From: Mogibacterium sp.
Lineage (GTDB): Bacteria; Bacillota; Clostridia; Peptostreptococcales; Anaerovoracaceae
Direction: 5' to 3'
Length of the DNA: 64,000 nucleotides
Assembly (NCBI GenBank): GCA_017433975.1
Contig: JAFRGD010000008.1
Location: 48,424 to 112,423 of the forward strand
Part shown: in pieces, positions 36,517-44,135 of the stretch
How positions within the stretch are numbered: position 1 is the first letter of the stretch
How the letters are laid out: every line of letters starts with the position of its first letter
Position numbers and translations under genes: made by a program
The notes under the pieces: model-generated
Database searches by the model: none
Told to the model about the DNA's origin: nothing
The model's input: the letters and a program-made list of their open reading frames with translations, nothing else

Positions 36517-37440
36517 ATGACTGAACTCAACAAGGACATGTTTGTCATCAAAGGTAAGAACATCGAAAAGATGGAGACCATCTCCCGGCCGTCCCTGTCC
36601 TTCTGGCAGGACGCCTGGAGGAGACTGCGCAAAAACCGCGCGGCCTTCGTCGGTCTCTGCATCCTCGGGGTCTACGTCCTTCTGGCGATTTTCGCCCCGA
36701 TTCTGAGTAAATACAGTTTCTCCGCGATGAGCGTGGCGGACCAGCACGCCGCTCCGTCTCTGCAGCACTGGTTCGGCTGTGACTCGGTCGGCCGCGACCA
36801 GTGGGTGCGGACCTGGATGGGCGCCCGCGTTTCGCTGTCGATCGGACTCTTTTCGGCCACGATCAACATGTGCGTCGGCGCGGTCATCGGCGGCCTCTGC
36901 GGCTTCTACGGCGGCAAACTTGACATGATTGTCATGCGCATCGTCGACATCCTGTACGGCATCCCGAGCCTGATCATCACGATGCTCGTCATGCTCGTGC
37001 TCGGCAAGGGCGTCGCGCCGCTGATCATCGCGATGTGCATCGTCGGATGGATCGGAACCTGCCGGTTCGTCCGCGGCGAGGTCTACCGCCTCAAAGAGCA
37101 GGACTTCGTCCTCGCGGCCAAGGTCCTCGGCGTTTCCGACTTCGCGATCATCATGAAACACATCATTCCGAACATCGTCGGCATGCTGGTCACGAACCTC
37201 TGCATGAACATCCCGCACGCGATCTTCCAGGAAGCGTTCCTGTCCTACATCGGACTCGGTATCGCGCCGCCGAACTGCAGCTGGGGAATTCTGGCCAAGG
37301 AAGGCATCGCGTACCTCAGGGTGCACCCGCATGAAGTCGCGATTCCTGCGGCAATCATCTGCACTACGATGCTCGCCCTGAATCTGCTCGGCGACGGTCT
37401 CCGCGACGCGGTCGACCCGAAGCTCCGCGGAACGGAATAG
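36517..37440 (+). CDS. oppC: Oligopeptide ABC transporter permease OppC
   Basis: 307-residue permease from the ATG at 36517, which has AGGTGATG about 6 nt upstream; a GTG at 36508 and an ATG at 36511 in frame are alternatives. The N-terminus carries RPSLSFWQDAWRRLRKNRAAFVGL, the usual OppC start, followed by about six membrane segments and the ATPase-coupling loop (AAKVLGVSDFAIIMKHIIPN, EAFLSYIGLG). It ends 10 bp before oppD. Confidence 0.93.
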   Translation: MTELNKDMFVIKGKNIEKMETISRPSLSFWQDAWRRLRKNRAAFVGLCILGVYVLLAIFAPILSKYSFSAMSVADQHAAPSLQHWFGCDSVGRDQWVRTWMGARVSLSIGLFSATINMCVGAVIGGLCGFYGGKLDMIVMRIVDILYGIPSLIITMLVMLVLGKGVAPLIIAMCIVGWIGTCRFVRGEVYRLKEQDFVLAAKVLGVSDFAIIMKHIIPNIVGMLVTNLCMNIPHAIFQEAFLSYIGLGIAPPNCSWGILAKEGIAYLRVHPHEVAIPAAIICTTMLALNLLGDGLRDAVDPKLRGTE

Positions 37441-37450
37441 GAGGTGCGCC

Positions 37451-38476
37451 ATGGCAGAACAAGAAAAAATCTTAGAAATCAAGAATCTCGTATTCACGTT
37501 CAAAACCTATGGCGGCGAAGTCAAGGCCGTCCGCGACGTCAGCTTTGACGTCCGGCAGGGCGAAGTCCTCGGCATCGTCGGCGAGTCCGGCTGCGGCAAG
37601 AGCGTCACCGCGCAGTGCATCCTCCGGCTCAACCCGGAGCCGCCGGGGTTCTTCGAGGGCGGCGAGATCCTGTACAAGGGTCAGGACATCCTCAAGATGG
37701 ACAACAAGGCGATTCGCAAGATCCGGGGCCGGGAGATCGGCTTCGTGTTCCAGGACCCGATGACGTCCCTCAACCCGACCATGCGCGTCGGCGCGCAGAT
37801 CGAGGAGGTCTTCCTCGGCCGGACCGACGTGACAAAGGCGGAGGTCAAGGAGCGGGCGCTCGAGATCATGAAACTCGTTGGCATCTCCGACGTGGAGAAG
37901 CGGTACAAACAGTACCCGCACGAGTTGTCCGGCGGCATGAAGCAACGCGTCATGATCGCGATCGCGCTGGTCAGCAAGCCGAGCGTCATCATCTGCGACG
38001 AGCCGACCACCTCGCTCGACGTGACGATCGAGGCGCAGATCCTCGAACTGCTGCTCGAGCTCCGCGAGAAGCTCGGAACGTCGATCATCATGATCACCCA
38101 CGACCTCGGCGTCATCGCCAAGATCTGCGACCGTGTCGTCGTCATGTACGGCGGCAAGATCGTCGAGAAGGGCACCGCCGACGAGATCTATTACGAAACC
38201 TCGCACCCGTATACCAGAGGCCTGATGACCTCGATCGCGCGGCTCGACACCAACCGCGGCGACAAGCTCACCCCGATCGAGGGGACGCCGCCGGACCTGT
38301 TCTCGCCGCCGGTCGGCTGCCCGTTTGCCGCGCGGTGCGACTACTGCATGGACGTGTGCAACCAGTACCCGCCGGAGCAGTACATGCTGAGCGACGAGCA
38401 CATGACCGTGTGCTGGCTCCAGCATGAGATGGCGCCGGATACCGAATTCCGCAGAACGAAAGGAGAGGCGAAATGA
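37451..38476 (+). CDS. oppD: Oligopeptide ABC transporter ATP-binding protein OppD
   Basis: 341-residue cytoplasmic ATPase. Walker A is GESGCGKS, the Q-loop is in FVFQDPMTSLNP, the signature is LSGGMKQR, and Walker B is VIICDEPTTSLDV with the following TTSLD switch region. The C-terminal oligopeptide/dipeptide extension includes EGTPPDLFSPPVGCPFAARC, with clustered cysteines (CPFAARCDYCMDVC). The stop overlaps the oppF start by 4 bp (ATGA). Confidence 0.96.
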   Translation: MAEQEKILEIKNLVFTFKTYGGEVKAVRDVSFDVRQGEVLGIVGESGCGKSVTAQCILRLNPEPPGFFEGGEILYKGQDILKMDNKAIRKIRGREIGFVFQDPMTSLNPTMRVGAQIEEVFLGRTDVTKAEVKERALEIMKLVGISDVEKRYKQYPHELSGGMKQRVMIAIALVSKPSVIICDEPTTSLDVTIEAQILELLLELREKLGTSIIMITHDLGVIAKICDRVVVMYGGKIVEKGTADEIYYETSHPYTRGLMTSIARLDTNRGDKLTPIEGTPPDLFSPPVGCPFAARCDYCMDVCNQYPPEQYMLSDEHMTVCWLQHEMAPDTEFRRTKGEAK

Positions 38477-39444
38477 ATGTAGACTACAATGCAGAACCTC
38501 TCGTACAGGTCAAAGACCTGTGTAAATACTTTCAGGTCGGCCGCCACGCGACGCTCAAGGCCGTCGACGGTGTCACTTTCAACATTTGGAAAGGCGAGAC
38601 CGTCGGCCTGGTCGGCGAGTCCGGCTGCGGCAAATCCACCTGCGGCAGATGCCTGATCAGGCTTTATGAACCGACGAGCGGTCAGGTTCTCTATGACGGC
38701 AAGGACATCACCAAGCTCAACAAAGAGGAACAAAAGGAATTCACCCGGCGCGTCCAGATGATCTTCCAGAATCCGTACGCTTCGCTCAACCCGCGCATGA
38801 CCGTCAAGGAGATCGTGGGCGAGGGGCTCAAGCTCCAGGGCATGCCGAACAATGAGATCGAGGCCAAGGTCCAGGAACTCCTCGAGACCGTCGGACTGAA
38901 CAAAGACCACATGTCCCGCTTCCCGCACGAGTTCTCCGGCGGGCAGCGGCAGCGCATCGGCATCGCGCGGGCGCTCTCGGTCGATCCGGAGTTCATCATC
39001 TGCGACGAGCCGATTTCGGCGCTCGACGTATCGATTCAGGCGCAGGTGCTCAACATGCTGAACCGCCTGCAGGACGAGCTCGGCCTGACGTACCTTTTCA
39101 TTGCGCACGACCTCTCGGTCGTCAAGTATCTGTCGGAGCGTGTCGTCGTCATGTACCTCGGGACGATCGTCGAGACCGCAACGTCGGAGGAACTCTACGC
39201 GAATCCGATGCACCCGTATACCAAGGCGCTGCTGTCGTCCATCCCGGAGGCGGACCCGCGCCGGGCCAAGGCGAGTCAGCGGATCCCGATCAAAGGCGAG
39301 ATCCCGAGCCCGATCAATCCAAAGGCCTGCTGCAGATTCGCCAACCGGTGCGAATTCGCGACCGAGCGGTGCTTTAACGAGATCCCGCAAGCCAGAGAGA
39401 TGAGCCCGGGGCACATCGTGGCGTGCCACTTAATGGAGCAATAA
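38473..39444 (+). CDS. oppF: Oligopeptide ABC transporter ATP-binding protein OppF
   Basis: 323-residue partner ATPase of OppD. Walker [14 protein letters not shown]-loop [14 protein letters not shown], signature FSGGQRQR and Walker [14 protein letters not shown] are intact. The C-terminal extension [20 protein letters not shown] is typical of OppF. It overlaps oppD by 4 bp and its TAA overlaps the next ATG (TAATG), tying the transporter translationally to the second X-Pro peptidase. Confidence 0.96.
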   Translation: MNVDYNAEPLVQVKDLCKYFQVGRHATLKAVDGVTFNIWKGETVGLVGESGCGKSTCGRCLIRLYEPTSGQVLYDGKDITKLNKEEQKEFTRRVQMIFQNPYASLNPRMTVKEIVGEGLKLQGMPNNEIEAKVQELLETVGLNKDHMSRFPHEFSGGQRQRIGIARALSVDPEFIICDEPISALDVSIQAQVLNMLNRLQDELGLTYLFIAHDLSVVKYLSERVVVMYLGTIVETATSEELYANPMHPYTKALLSSIPEADPRRAKASQRIPIKGEIPSPINPKACCRFANRCEFATERCFNEIPQAREMSPGHIVACHLMEQ

Positions 39445-40691
39445 TGAAAGCAGAATTCTACAAAGGCAACAGACAGAGATTATATGCAAAGCTTCCGGCC
39501 GGCTCGATGGTAGCGTTCTTCTCCGGCAGGGTCGTGCTAAAGACCAACGATGAGTTCTTCCCGTTCTTCGCGGACCGGAGCTTCGTCTACCTGACGGGGC
39601 TCGACACCTGCGTGGAGGCGGTCCTGCTCGCGGCCAAGGACGCGGACGGCTCGGTGGACGAGCGGATCTACATCCTCCCGCCGGACCCGTTCAAGGAGCG
39701 GTGGACCGGCACCCGGGTCAAGCCGCCGGAGGCGGAGGCGATTTCCGGCTGCAGCGACATCCGGTTTATCGAAGCGTTTCAGGGGGACTTCCGCAAGCTC
39801 GCGCTCTGCGGGAACTACGGCTCCCTCTATCTCGACCTGTACAAGGTCAACGACTGGGACGCGGACCGGCAGGCGCACGAGTTCCTTAAATACGTGCAGG
39901 CGTACATGCCTTTCATTCAGATCGGCAACGCCAACGCGCTCATCCGTGAGCTCCGCCTGATCAAGCAACCGTGCGAGATCGAGGCGCTCAAATACGGAGA
40001 GAAAATCACGGGGGAGGGCATCCTGGCCATGATGCGGGCGTCGCACCCGGGCATGTACGAATACCAGTATAAAGCCGAGTTCGACCGCGCGCTTCAGCAG
40101 TACAAAGCATACCCGTACGGCTTCCCGCCGATCATCTCGGCTGGCAGGAACAACTTCTGTATTCACTACTATTCGTATACCGGGCAGGCGCAGGACGGGG
40201 ACATGATCCTGAACGACGTCGGCGTGTCCTGGGATAACCTGATCACGGACGTGTCCCGCGGCTGGCCGTGCAACGGACGCTTCACGGACCGGCAGCGGAT
40301 CCTCTACGAGTGCGCGCTGGCGACCTCAGACCACCTGTTTGAAATCGTCAAGCCGGGCATGCGGATGGAGGACGTGGACAAGACGATCCACGCGTACTGC
40401 GGCGTGCAGCTCATGGACGCGGGGCTGATCCAGGACCTCTCCGAAGAACGTCAGATCATGTGGCACAACGGGGCGCATCACATCGGCTTCGACGTGCACG
40501 ACGTCGTGGCGACGCCGGAGATCATCGGCCCGAACATGGCGTTCTGCATCGACGTCGGCGTCTATTACGAGGCATGGGGCATCGGCTTCCGGATCGAGGA
40601 CAACTGCCTCACGACCGAAGACGGCTGCATCAACCTCTCGGCCGGCATTCCGAGGACGATCGAGGACATCGAGTCGGTCATGAACGACTGA
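39444..40691 (+). CDS. M24-family peptidase, probable Xaa-Pro aminopeptidase (second copy)
   Basis: 415-residue cytoplasmic protein with a short N-terminal creatinase-like domain (about 1-170) and an M24 fold. Metal-ligand positions are Asp258 (NDVG), Asp269 (ITDVSR), His346 (AHHIGFDVHD) and Glu385 (FRIEDN). The first Glu of the usual pair (EPG) is Asp370 (CIDVGVY), which may change activity. Its ATG overlaps the oppF stop, so it is the last gene of the opp operon and should act on imported peptides. It is distinct from the 610-residue copy encoded divergently. Confidence 0.85.
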   Translation: MKAEFYKGNRQRLYAKLPAGSMVAFFSGRVVLKTNDEFFPFFADRSFVYLTGLDTCVEAVLLAAKDADGSVDERIYILPPDPFKERWTGTRVKPPEAEAISGCSDIRFIEAFQGDFRKLALCGNYGSLYLDLYKVNDWDADRQAHEFLKYVQAYMPFIQIGNANALIRELRLIKQPCEIEALKYGEKITGEGILAMMRASHPGMYEYQYKAEFDRALQQYKAYPYGFPPIISAGRNNFCIHYYSYTGQAQDGDMILNDVGVSWDNLITDVSRGWPCNGRFTDRQRILYECALATSDHLFEIVKPGMRMEDVDKTIHAYCGVQLMDAGLIQDLSEERQIMWHNGAHHIGFDVHDVVATPEIIGPNMAFCIDVGVYYEAWGIGFRIEDNCLTTEDGCINLSAGIPRTIEDIESVMND

Positions 40692-40730
40692 GTCGCATCG
40701 AATGCGCTTATAAAGAAAGAGGCGGTCTGG

Positions 40731-41327
40731 ATGAGCGGACAAGTCAGTTTAAAACAGCGGATCATCGACTCCGCGTGGGAATTGTTTAACGAGAAGGGCT
40801 TTGAGAACACCACCCTCAACGACATCATCGGCAGGGCGGGGGTCGCGAAGGGGTCTTTCTATTACTATTTCCGCAGCAAGGACACCCTGCTGAACACGCT
40901 CTCCATCGTACTTGACAACGAGTACCGCCGGCTCGAGAAGGTCCTGCCGGACGACATGAACGCGTTTGACAAGCTCATGTTCCTCAACTACGAAATGCAC
41001 TCGTTCATGGAAAAAATGGACTACCGGCTGATCGCCAACCTTTACTCCGCCCAGCTTCTGAAGGACGACGGAGCGAACCTGCTCGACCGGAACCGGTTCT
41101 ATTTCACGCTGATCGAGAAGATCATCACTGAGGGGCAGCAGCGCGGGGAACTCGTCACGCACAAAACCAGCCAGGAGCTGGTCAAGATCTACAGCCTCTG
41201 CGAGCGCGCGCTCGTCACCGACTGGTGCATGAACAACGCGTCGTATTCGCTCGGCGAATACAGCAAGGAGTACATGCCGCTGCTCTACGGAGCGTTCCGA
41301 GGGAGCGGGCAGGGGAGCGAGGCATAG
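40731..41327 (+). CDS. TetR/AcrR family transcriptional regulator
   Basis: 198-residue DNA-binding regulator. The N-terminal helix-turn-helix is clear: KQRIIDSAWELFNEKGFENT, LNDIIGRAGVAKGSFYYYFRSKDTLL. The C-terminal ligand domain is helical and unrecognised. It lies 39 bp after the second peptidase gene and before the permease and hydroxyproline dehydratase genes. It is the obvious candidate to bind the perfect palindrome at 43086-43105; this is inference. A terminator follows. Confidence 0.9.
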   Translation: MSGQVSLKQRIIDSAWELFNEKGFENTTLNDIIGRAGVAKGSFYYYFRSKDTLLNTLSIVLDNEYRRLEKVLPDDMNAFDKLMFLNYEMHSFMEKMDYRLIANLYSAQLLKDDGANLLDRNRFYFTLIEKIITEGQQRGELVTHKTSQELVKIYSLCERALVTDWCMNNASYSLGEYSKEYMPLLYGAFRGSGQGSEA

Positions 41328-41361
41328 CGGACCCGGGTGGAGTTCTTTGAGAAAACGAAAT

Positions 41362-41397
41362 GAGCACCGATTTCTGACATGGTCGGTGCTCTTTTTT
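41362..41397 (+). terminator. Rho-independent terminator after the TetR gene
   Basis: GAGCACCGA (41362-41370) pairs with TCGGTGCTC (41383-41391), followed by TTTTTT. Confidence 0.9.
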
Positions 41398-41424
41398 ATT
41401 GCGTTAGTCGAACCACTACATATT

Positions 41425-41523
41425 TTGCAAAATATTTGTAAAATTTTATATAATTTTGTAAAACGACTTGAATCGGCCAGACGAATAGTATAAAATACGG
41501 ATAGGTAATATGATCCGTATTTT
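41425..41523 (+). promoter_or_regulatory. Promoter region and leader dyad of the amino acid permease
   Basis: Very AT-rich. One promoter candidate is TTGCAA (41425-41430), 18 bp, TATAAT (41449-41454); another is TTGAAT (41468-41473), 15 bp, TATAAA (41489-41494). An 11-bp inverted repeat, AAAATACGGAT (41492-41502) and ATCCGTATTTT (41513-41523), follows or overlaps the second -10 and could be an operator or an attenuator ending in T residues. Confidence 0.5.
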
Positions 41524-41567
41524 CCATTTGCATAACTAACCCAACCAACACTGAAAGGAGAACAATC

Positions 41568-42935
41568 ATGAGTGACAACACTGGCAGTGCAAAGAAAATT
41601 GGTCTTTTCACTGCGACCATGCTGGCTATCGGTACGATTATCGGCTCCGGTATCCTTGGTACTCTGCCGTCGGCAGTATCTCTCACGGGCAAGCTGACGT
41701 TCATCTGCATCATCGTTGCTGCGATCAACGTCTTCTTCTCGAACTTCGTTAACATGATCATCGCGGGCGTCATCCCGGTCAACGCCGGCCCGTACATGTA
41801 CCTCACCAGACTGGTACACCCGATCTTCGCGATCACTGAGATGGTCCAGACCCTCTGCGGACTGTTCCTGCTCGCTCTCATGGGCACGATTTTCGGCAGC
41901 TACTTCAACACGATCTTCCCGGCCGTCAGCGCCAAGCTGGTCGCGATCCTCGTCATCCTGCTCTTCGGTATCCTGAACCTGTTCGGTATCGACGCTGCTG
42001 CAAAGGTAGGCAACATCCTCGTTATCCTGCTCTTCATCGCGTTCATCCTGTTCTCGTTCTTTGGTTTCACCGTTGACACCTCCGCTCTTCCGAACTATGT
42101 ACCTGCGACCACCAAGCCTCTGACCTTCGTCATGGTTGGTACCGTATCGGCTCTGTTCGTCACCACCCTGAGCGGCGGCTCCACCGTAGCTTACATCGCT
42201 GACTCCCTCAAGGATCCTCGCAAGGACATCGCCCGCGCGTTCATCCTGTCCCTGGTCGCTGTCGTCGTCCTGTACTCGATCATGTCCTTCGCGACGGTCA
42301 GAGCTGCCGGTTCCGAGTCCTTCGACTCCCTGGCGACCCTGTCCAAGATGATCATGCCGAGCGGCGCATTCTACTTCTTCATGATCGGCGGCGCGTTCAC
42401 CGCGATCACATCGACCATCAACGGCCTGATCATCCAGAACTGCGCAACCCTCGACAAGCTGGCTGAGGACCAGATCCTGCCGGAGATCTTCGTCAGAAGA
42501 AACAAGTACGGCGTACAGGCTCTCGACGTCATCATGCTGACGGTCATTCCGATCATCATCCTTGCGTTCAACCTGGACATCTTCACACTGCTCTCGGTAT
42601 CCTCCGTACTCGCGGTATTCACCACGCTGATCAAGCTGATTCCGTGCCTCACCGTCGAGAAGAAATATCCGAAGGCATATGCGAAGGCTTACATCAAGCC
42701 AAAGTTCGCCATCCTGGTTGCGTTCGTCGTGATCGCTGCGATCCTCAACATCTACTCCGGCGTTTCCACCATCATCACGACTGCCGGCGTCATCTGGATC
42801 GTACTCGCTATCATGCTGGTACTGTTCACGGTATACTTCCTCGTCCGCGCTGCTTACCTCAAGGGTAAGGGTGTAGACCTCTGGGGCATCCTCAAGACGC
42901 ATCCGCAGTGCTGGATCGATGCAGAGAACAACTAA
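41568..42935 (+). CDS. APC-superfamily amino acid permease
   Basis: 455-residue membrane transporter with about 12 hydrophobic segments. The first helix contains the substrate-binding glycine motif IGTIIGSGILGTLP typical of amino acid/polyamine/organocation carriers. The remaining sequence reads like bacterial amino acid permeases, with SLKDPRKDIARAF in a loop. Substrate is not deducible; placement directly before the hydroxyproline dehydratase genes makes proline or hydroxyproline a reasonable guess. Codon choice is highly regular, suggesting strong expression. Own promoter and terminator. Confidence 0.88.
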   Translation: MSDNTGSAKKIGLFTATMLAIGTIIGSGILGTLPSAVSLTGKLTFICIIVAAINVFFSNFVNMIIAGVIPVNAGPYMYLTRLVHPIFAITEMVQTLCGLFLLALMGTIFGSYFNTIFPAVSAKLVAILVILLFGILNLFGIDAAAKVGNILVILLFIAFILFSFFGFTVDTSALPNYVPATTKPLTFVMVGTVSALFVTTLSGGSTVAYIADSLKDPRKDIARAFILSLVAVVVLYSIMSFATVRAAGSESFDSLATLSKMIMPSGAFYFFMIGGAFTAITSTINGLIIQNCATLDKLAEDQILPEIFVRRNKYGVQALDVIMLTVIPIIILAFNLDIFTLLSVSSVLAVFTTLIKLIPCLTVEKKYPKAYAKAYIKPKFAILVAFVVIAAILNIYSGVSTIITTAGVIWIVLAIMLVLFTVYFLVRAAYLKGKGVDLWGILKTHPQCWIDAENN

Positions 42936-42975
42936 TCTCTGAACCGGCCTGAGCCATCTAATTGACGGAATAATG

Positions 42976-43009
42976 GGAGCTGTGAAATCCGTTTCACAGC
43001 TCCTTTTTT
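42976..43009 (+). terminator. Rho-independent terminator after the permease
   Basis: GGAGCTGTGAAA and TTTCACAGCTCC form a 12-bp perfect stem with loop TCCG, followed by TTTTTT. Confidence 0.95.
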
Positions 43010-43045
43010 CGTCCCTTTTTATTTCGCATCTGCGCCTTGGAGGCA

Positions 43046-43105
43046 TTGACTTTATCCCGGAAAAGCGATAAAATAACAGTGGAGATTTTAGACCGCGGTC
43101 TAAAA
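43046..43105 (+). promoter_or_regulatory. Promoter with perfect 20-bp operator palindrome
   Basis: TTGACT (43046-43051), 17-bp spacer, TAAAAT (43069-43074) form a strong sigma-A promoter. The exact palindrome TTTTAGACCGCGGTCTAAAA spans 43086-43105, just after the expected start site near 43081, ideal for repression. Its form suits a TetR-type dimer. Confidence 0.8.
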
Positions 43106-43134
43106 CGTAGTACAAAAGAAGGAGTGCCCTCCGG

Positions 43135-44088
43135 ATGCACGCAGTAACCAATATCCAGAAGTTTTCCATACACGACGGCGACGGCATCCGGACGACGGTG
43201 TTTTTCAAGGGTTGCCACCTGCGGTGCGCGTGGTGCCACAACCCGGAGACGCAGCGCTTCACCATCGAGATGCAGACGGACACCGACAAATGCACCGGCT
43301 GCGGCAGGTGCGTCGAGCGTTGCCCGAACGGCGCGATCTCTCTACAGAGGATCGAACGGCCGCGCGGCGCCGGCAAGCAGGGGACGGAGACGGTCCCGGT
43401 AGCCGTCACGGACCGCAGCAAGTGCACAGTCTGCGGCAAGTGCGTCAACGCGTGCGTCGGCAACTACCGGACGGTCGTCGGCAAAGAATACCCGGTCAAG
43501 GAGCTCGTCAGAATCTGCCTGCAGGACCAGATGTTTTACGAGGACTCCGGCGGCGGCGTAACATTGTCGGGTGGCGAGGTTATGGCAATAGATAACGATT
43601 ATCTGTTAACTCTTGTCAAAATGCTCGACCGCGAAGGCGTCGACGTCACCATCGACACCTGCGGCGAGGCGCCGTGGGAGAACTTCCAGGCGATCCTGCC
43701 GTATGTGCACACCTGGTTGTACGACGTCAAGGTCATGGACAACGACCTGCACCGGCAGTACATGGGGCTTGGGAACGAACGGATCCTGGAGAACCTGGTC
43801 CGGCTCTCGGACAGCGGCGCGCGGATCTACATCCGGATTCCGACCATCCCGGAGGTCAACGGCACGCCGGAGGCCATGGGGGAGATCATCGCTTTCTTAA
43901 AGGAGAACCACATCGACCCGCCGCAGATCAATCTGCTCCCGTACCACAAGACCGGGTCGCACAAATACCGCAAGCTCGGGCGGCCGTACCCGGGCGAGGA
44001 CCTGACGGTCCCGACGAACGAGCAGATGGAGGCCTTCGTCAGGCAATTCAACGAAGCCGGATACCGCAATGTACGCATTGGCGGTTAA
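43135..44088 (+). CDS. Glycyl radical enzyme activase (trans-4-hydroxyproline dehydratase activating enzyme)
   Basis: 317-residue radical SAM enzyme that installs the glycyl radical on the next gene's product. The SAM cluster motif is intact: Cys27, Cys31 and Cys34 in KGCHLRCAWCHNPE. Two inserted ferredoxin motifs follow: CTGCGRCVERCP (Cys53-Cys63) and CTVCGKCVNAC (Cys97-Cys107). The barrel contains SGGGVTLSGGEVM and DTCGEAPWENF. Assignment to hydroxyproline dehydratase comes from the adjacent enzyme. The promoter and palindrome upstream control it. Confidence 0.92.
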   Translation: MHAVTNIQKFSIHDGDGIRTTVFFKGCHLRCAWCHNPETQRFTIEMQTDTDKCTGCGRCVERCPNGAISLQRIERPRGAGKQGTETVPVAVTDRSKCTVCGKCVNACVGNYRTVVGKEYPVKELVRICLQDQMFYEDSGGGVTLSGGEVMAIDNDYLLTLVKMLDREGVDVTIDTCGEAPWENFQAILPYVHTWLYDVKVMDNDLHRQYMGLGNERILENLVRLSDSGARIYIRIPTIPEVNGTPEAMGEIIAFLKENHIDPPQINLLPYHKTGSHKYRKLGRPYPGEDLTVPTNEQMEAFVRQFNEAGYRNVRIGG

Positions 44089-44135
44089 CATAGTACTTTA
44101 TATCACTTATTTATATAACTTCATGGAGGAATAAC

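Noticed and set aside
40749..43463. 904-codon open frame on the - strand
   Set aside because: It lies over the TetR gene, permease and intergenic terminators, has biased low-complexity composition (Asp/Arg/Glu runs), no ribosome binding site, and is a GC-rich shadow.
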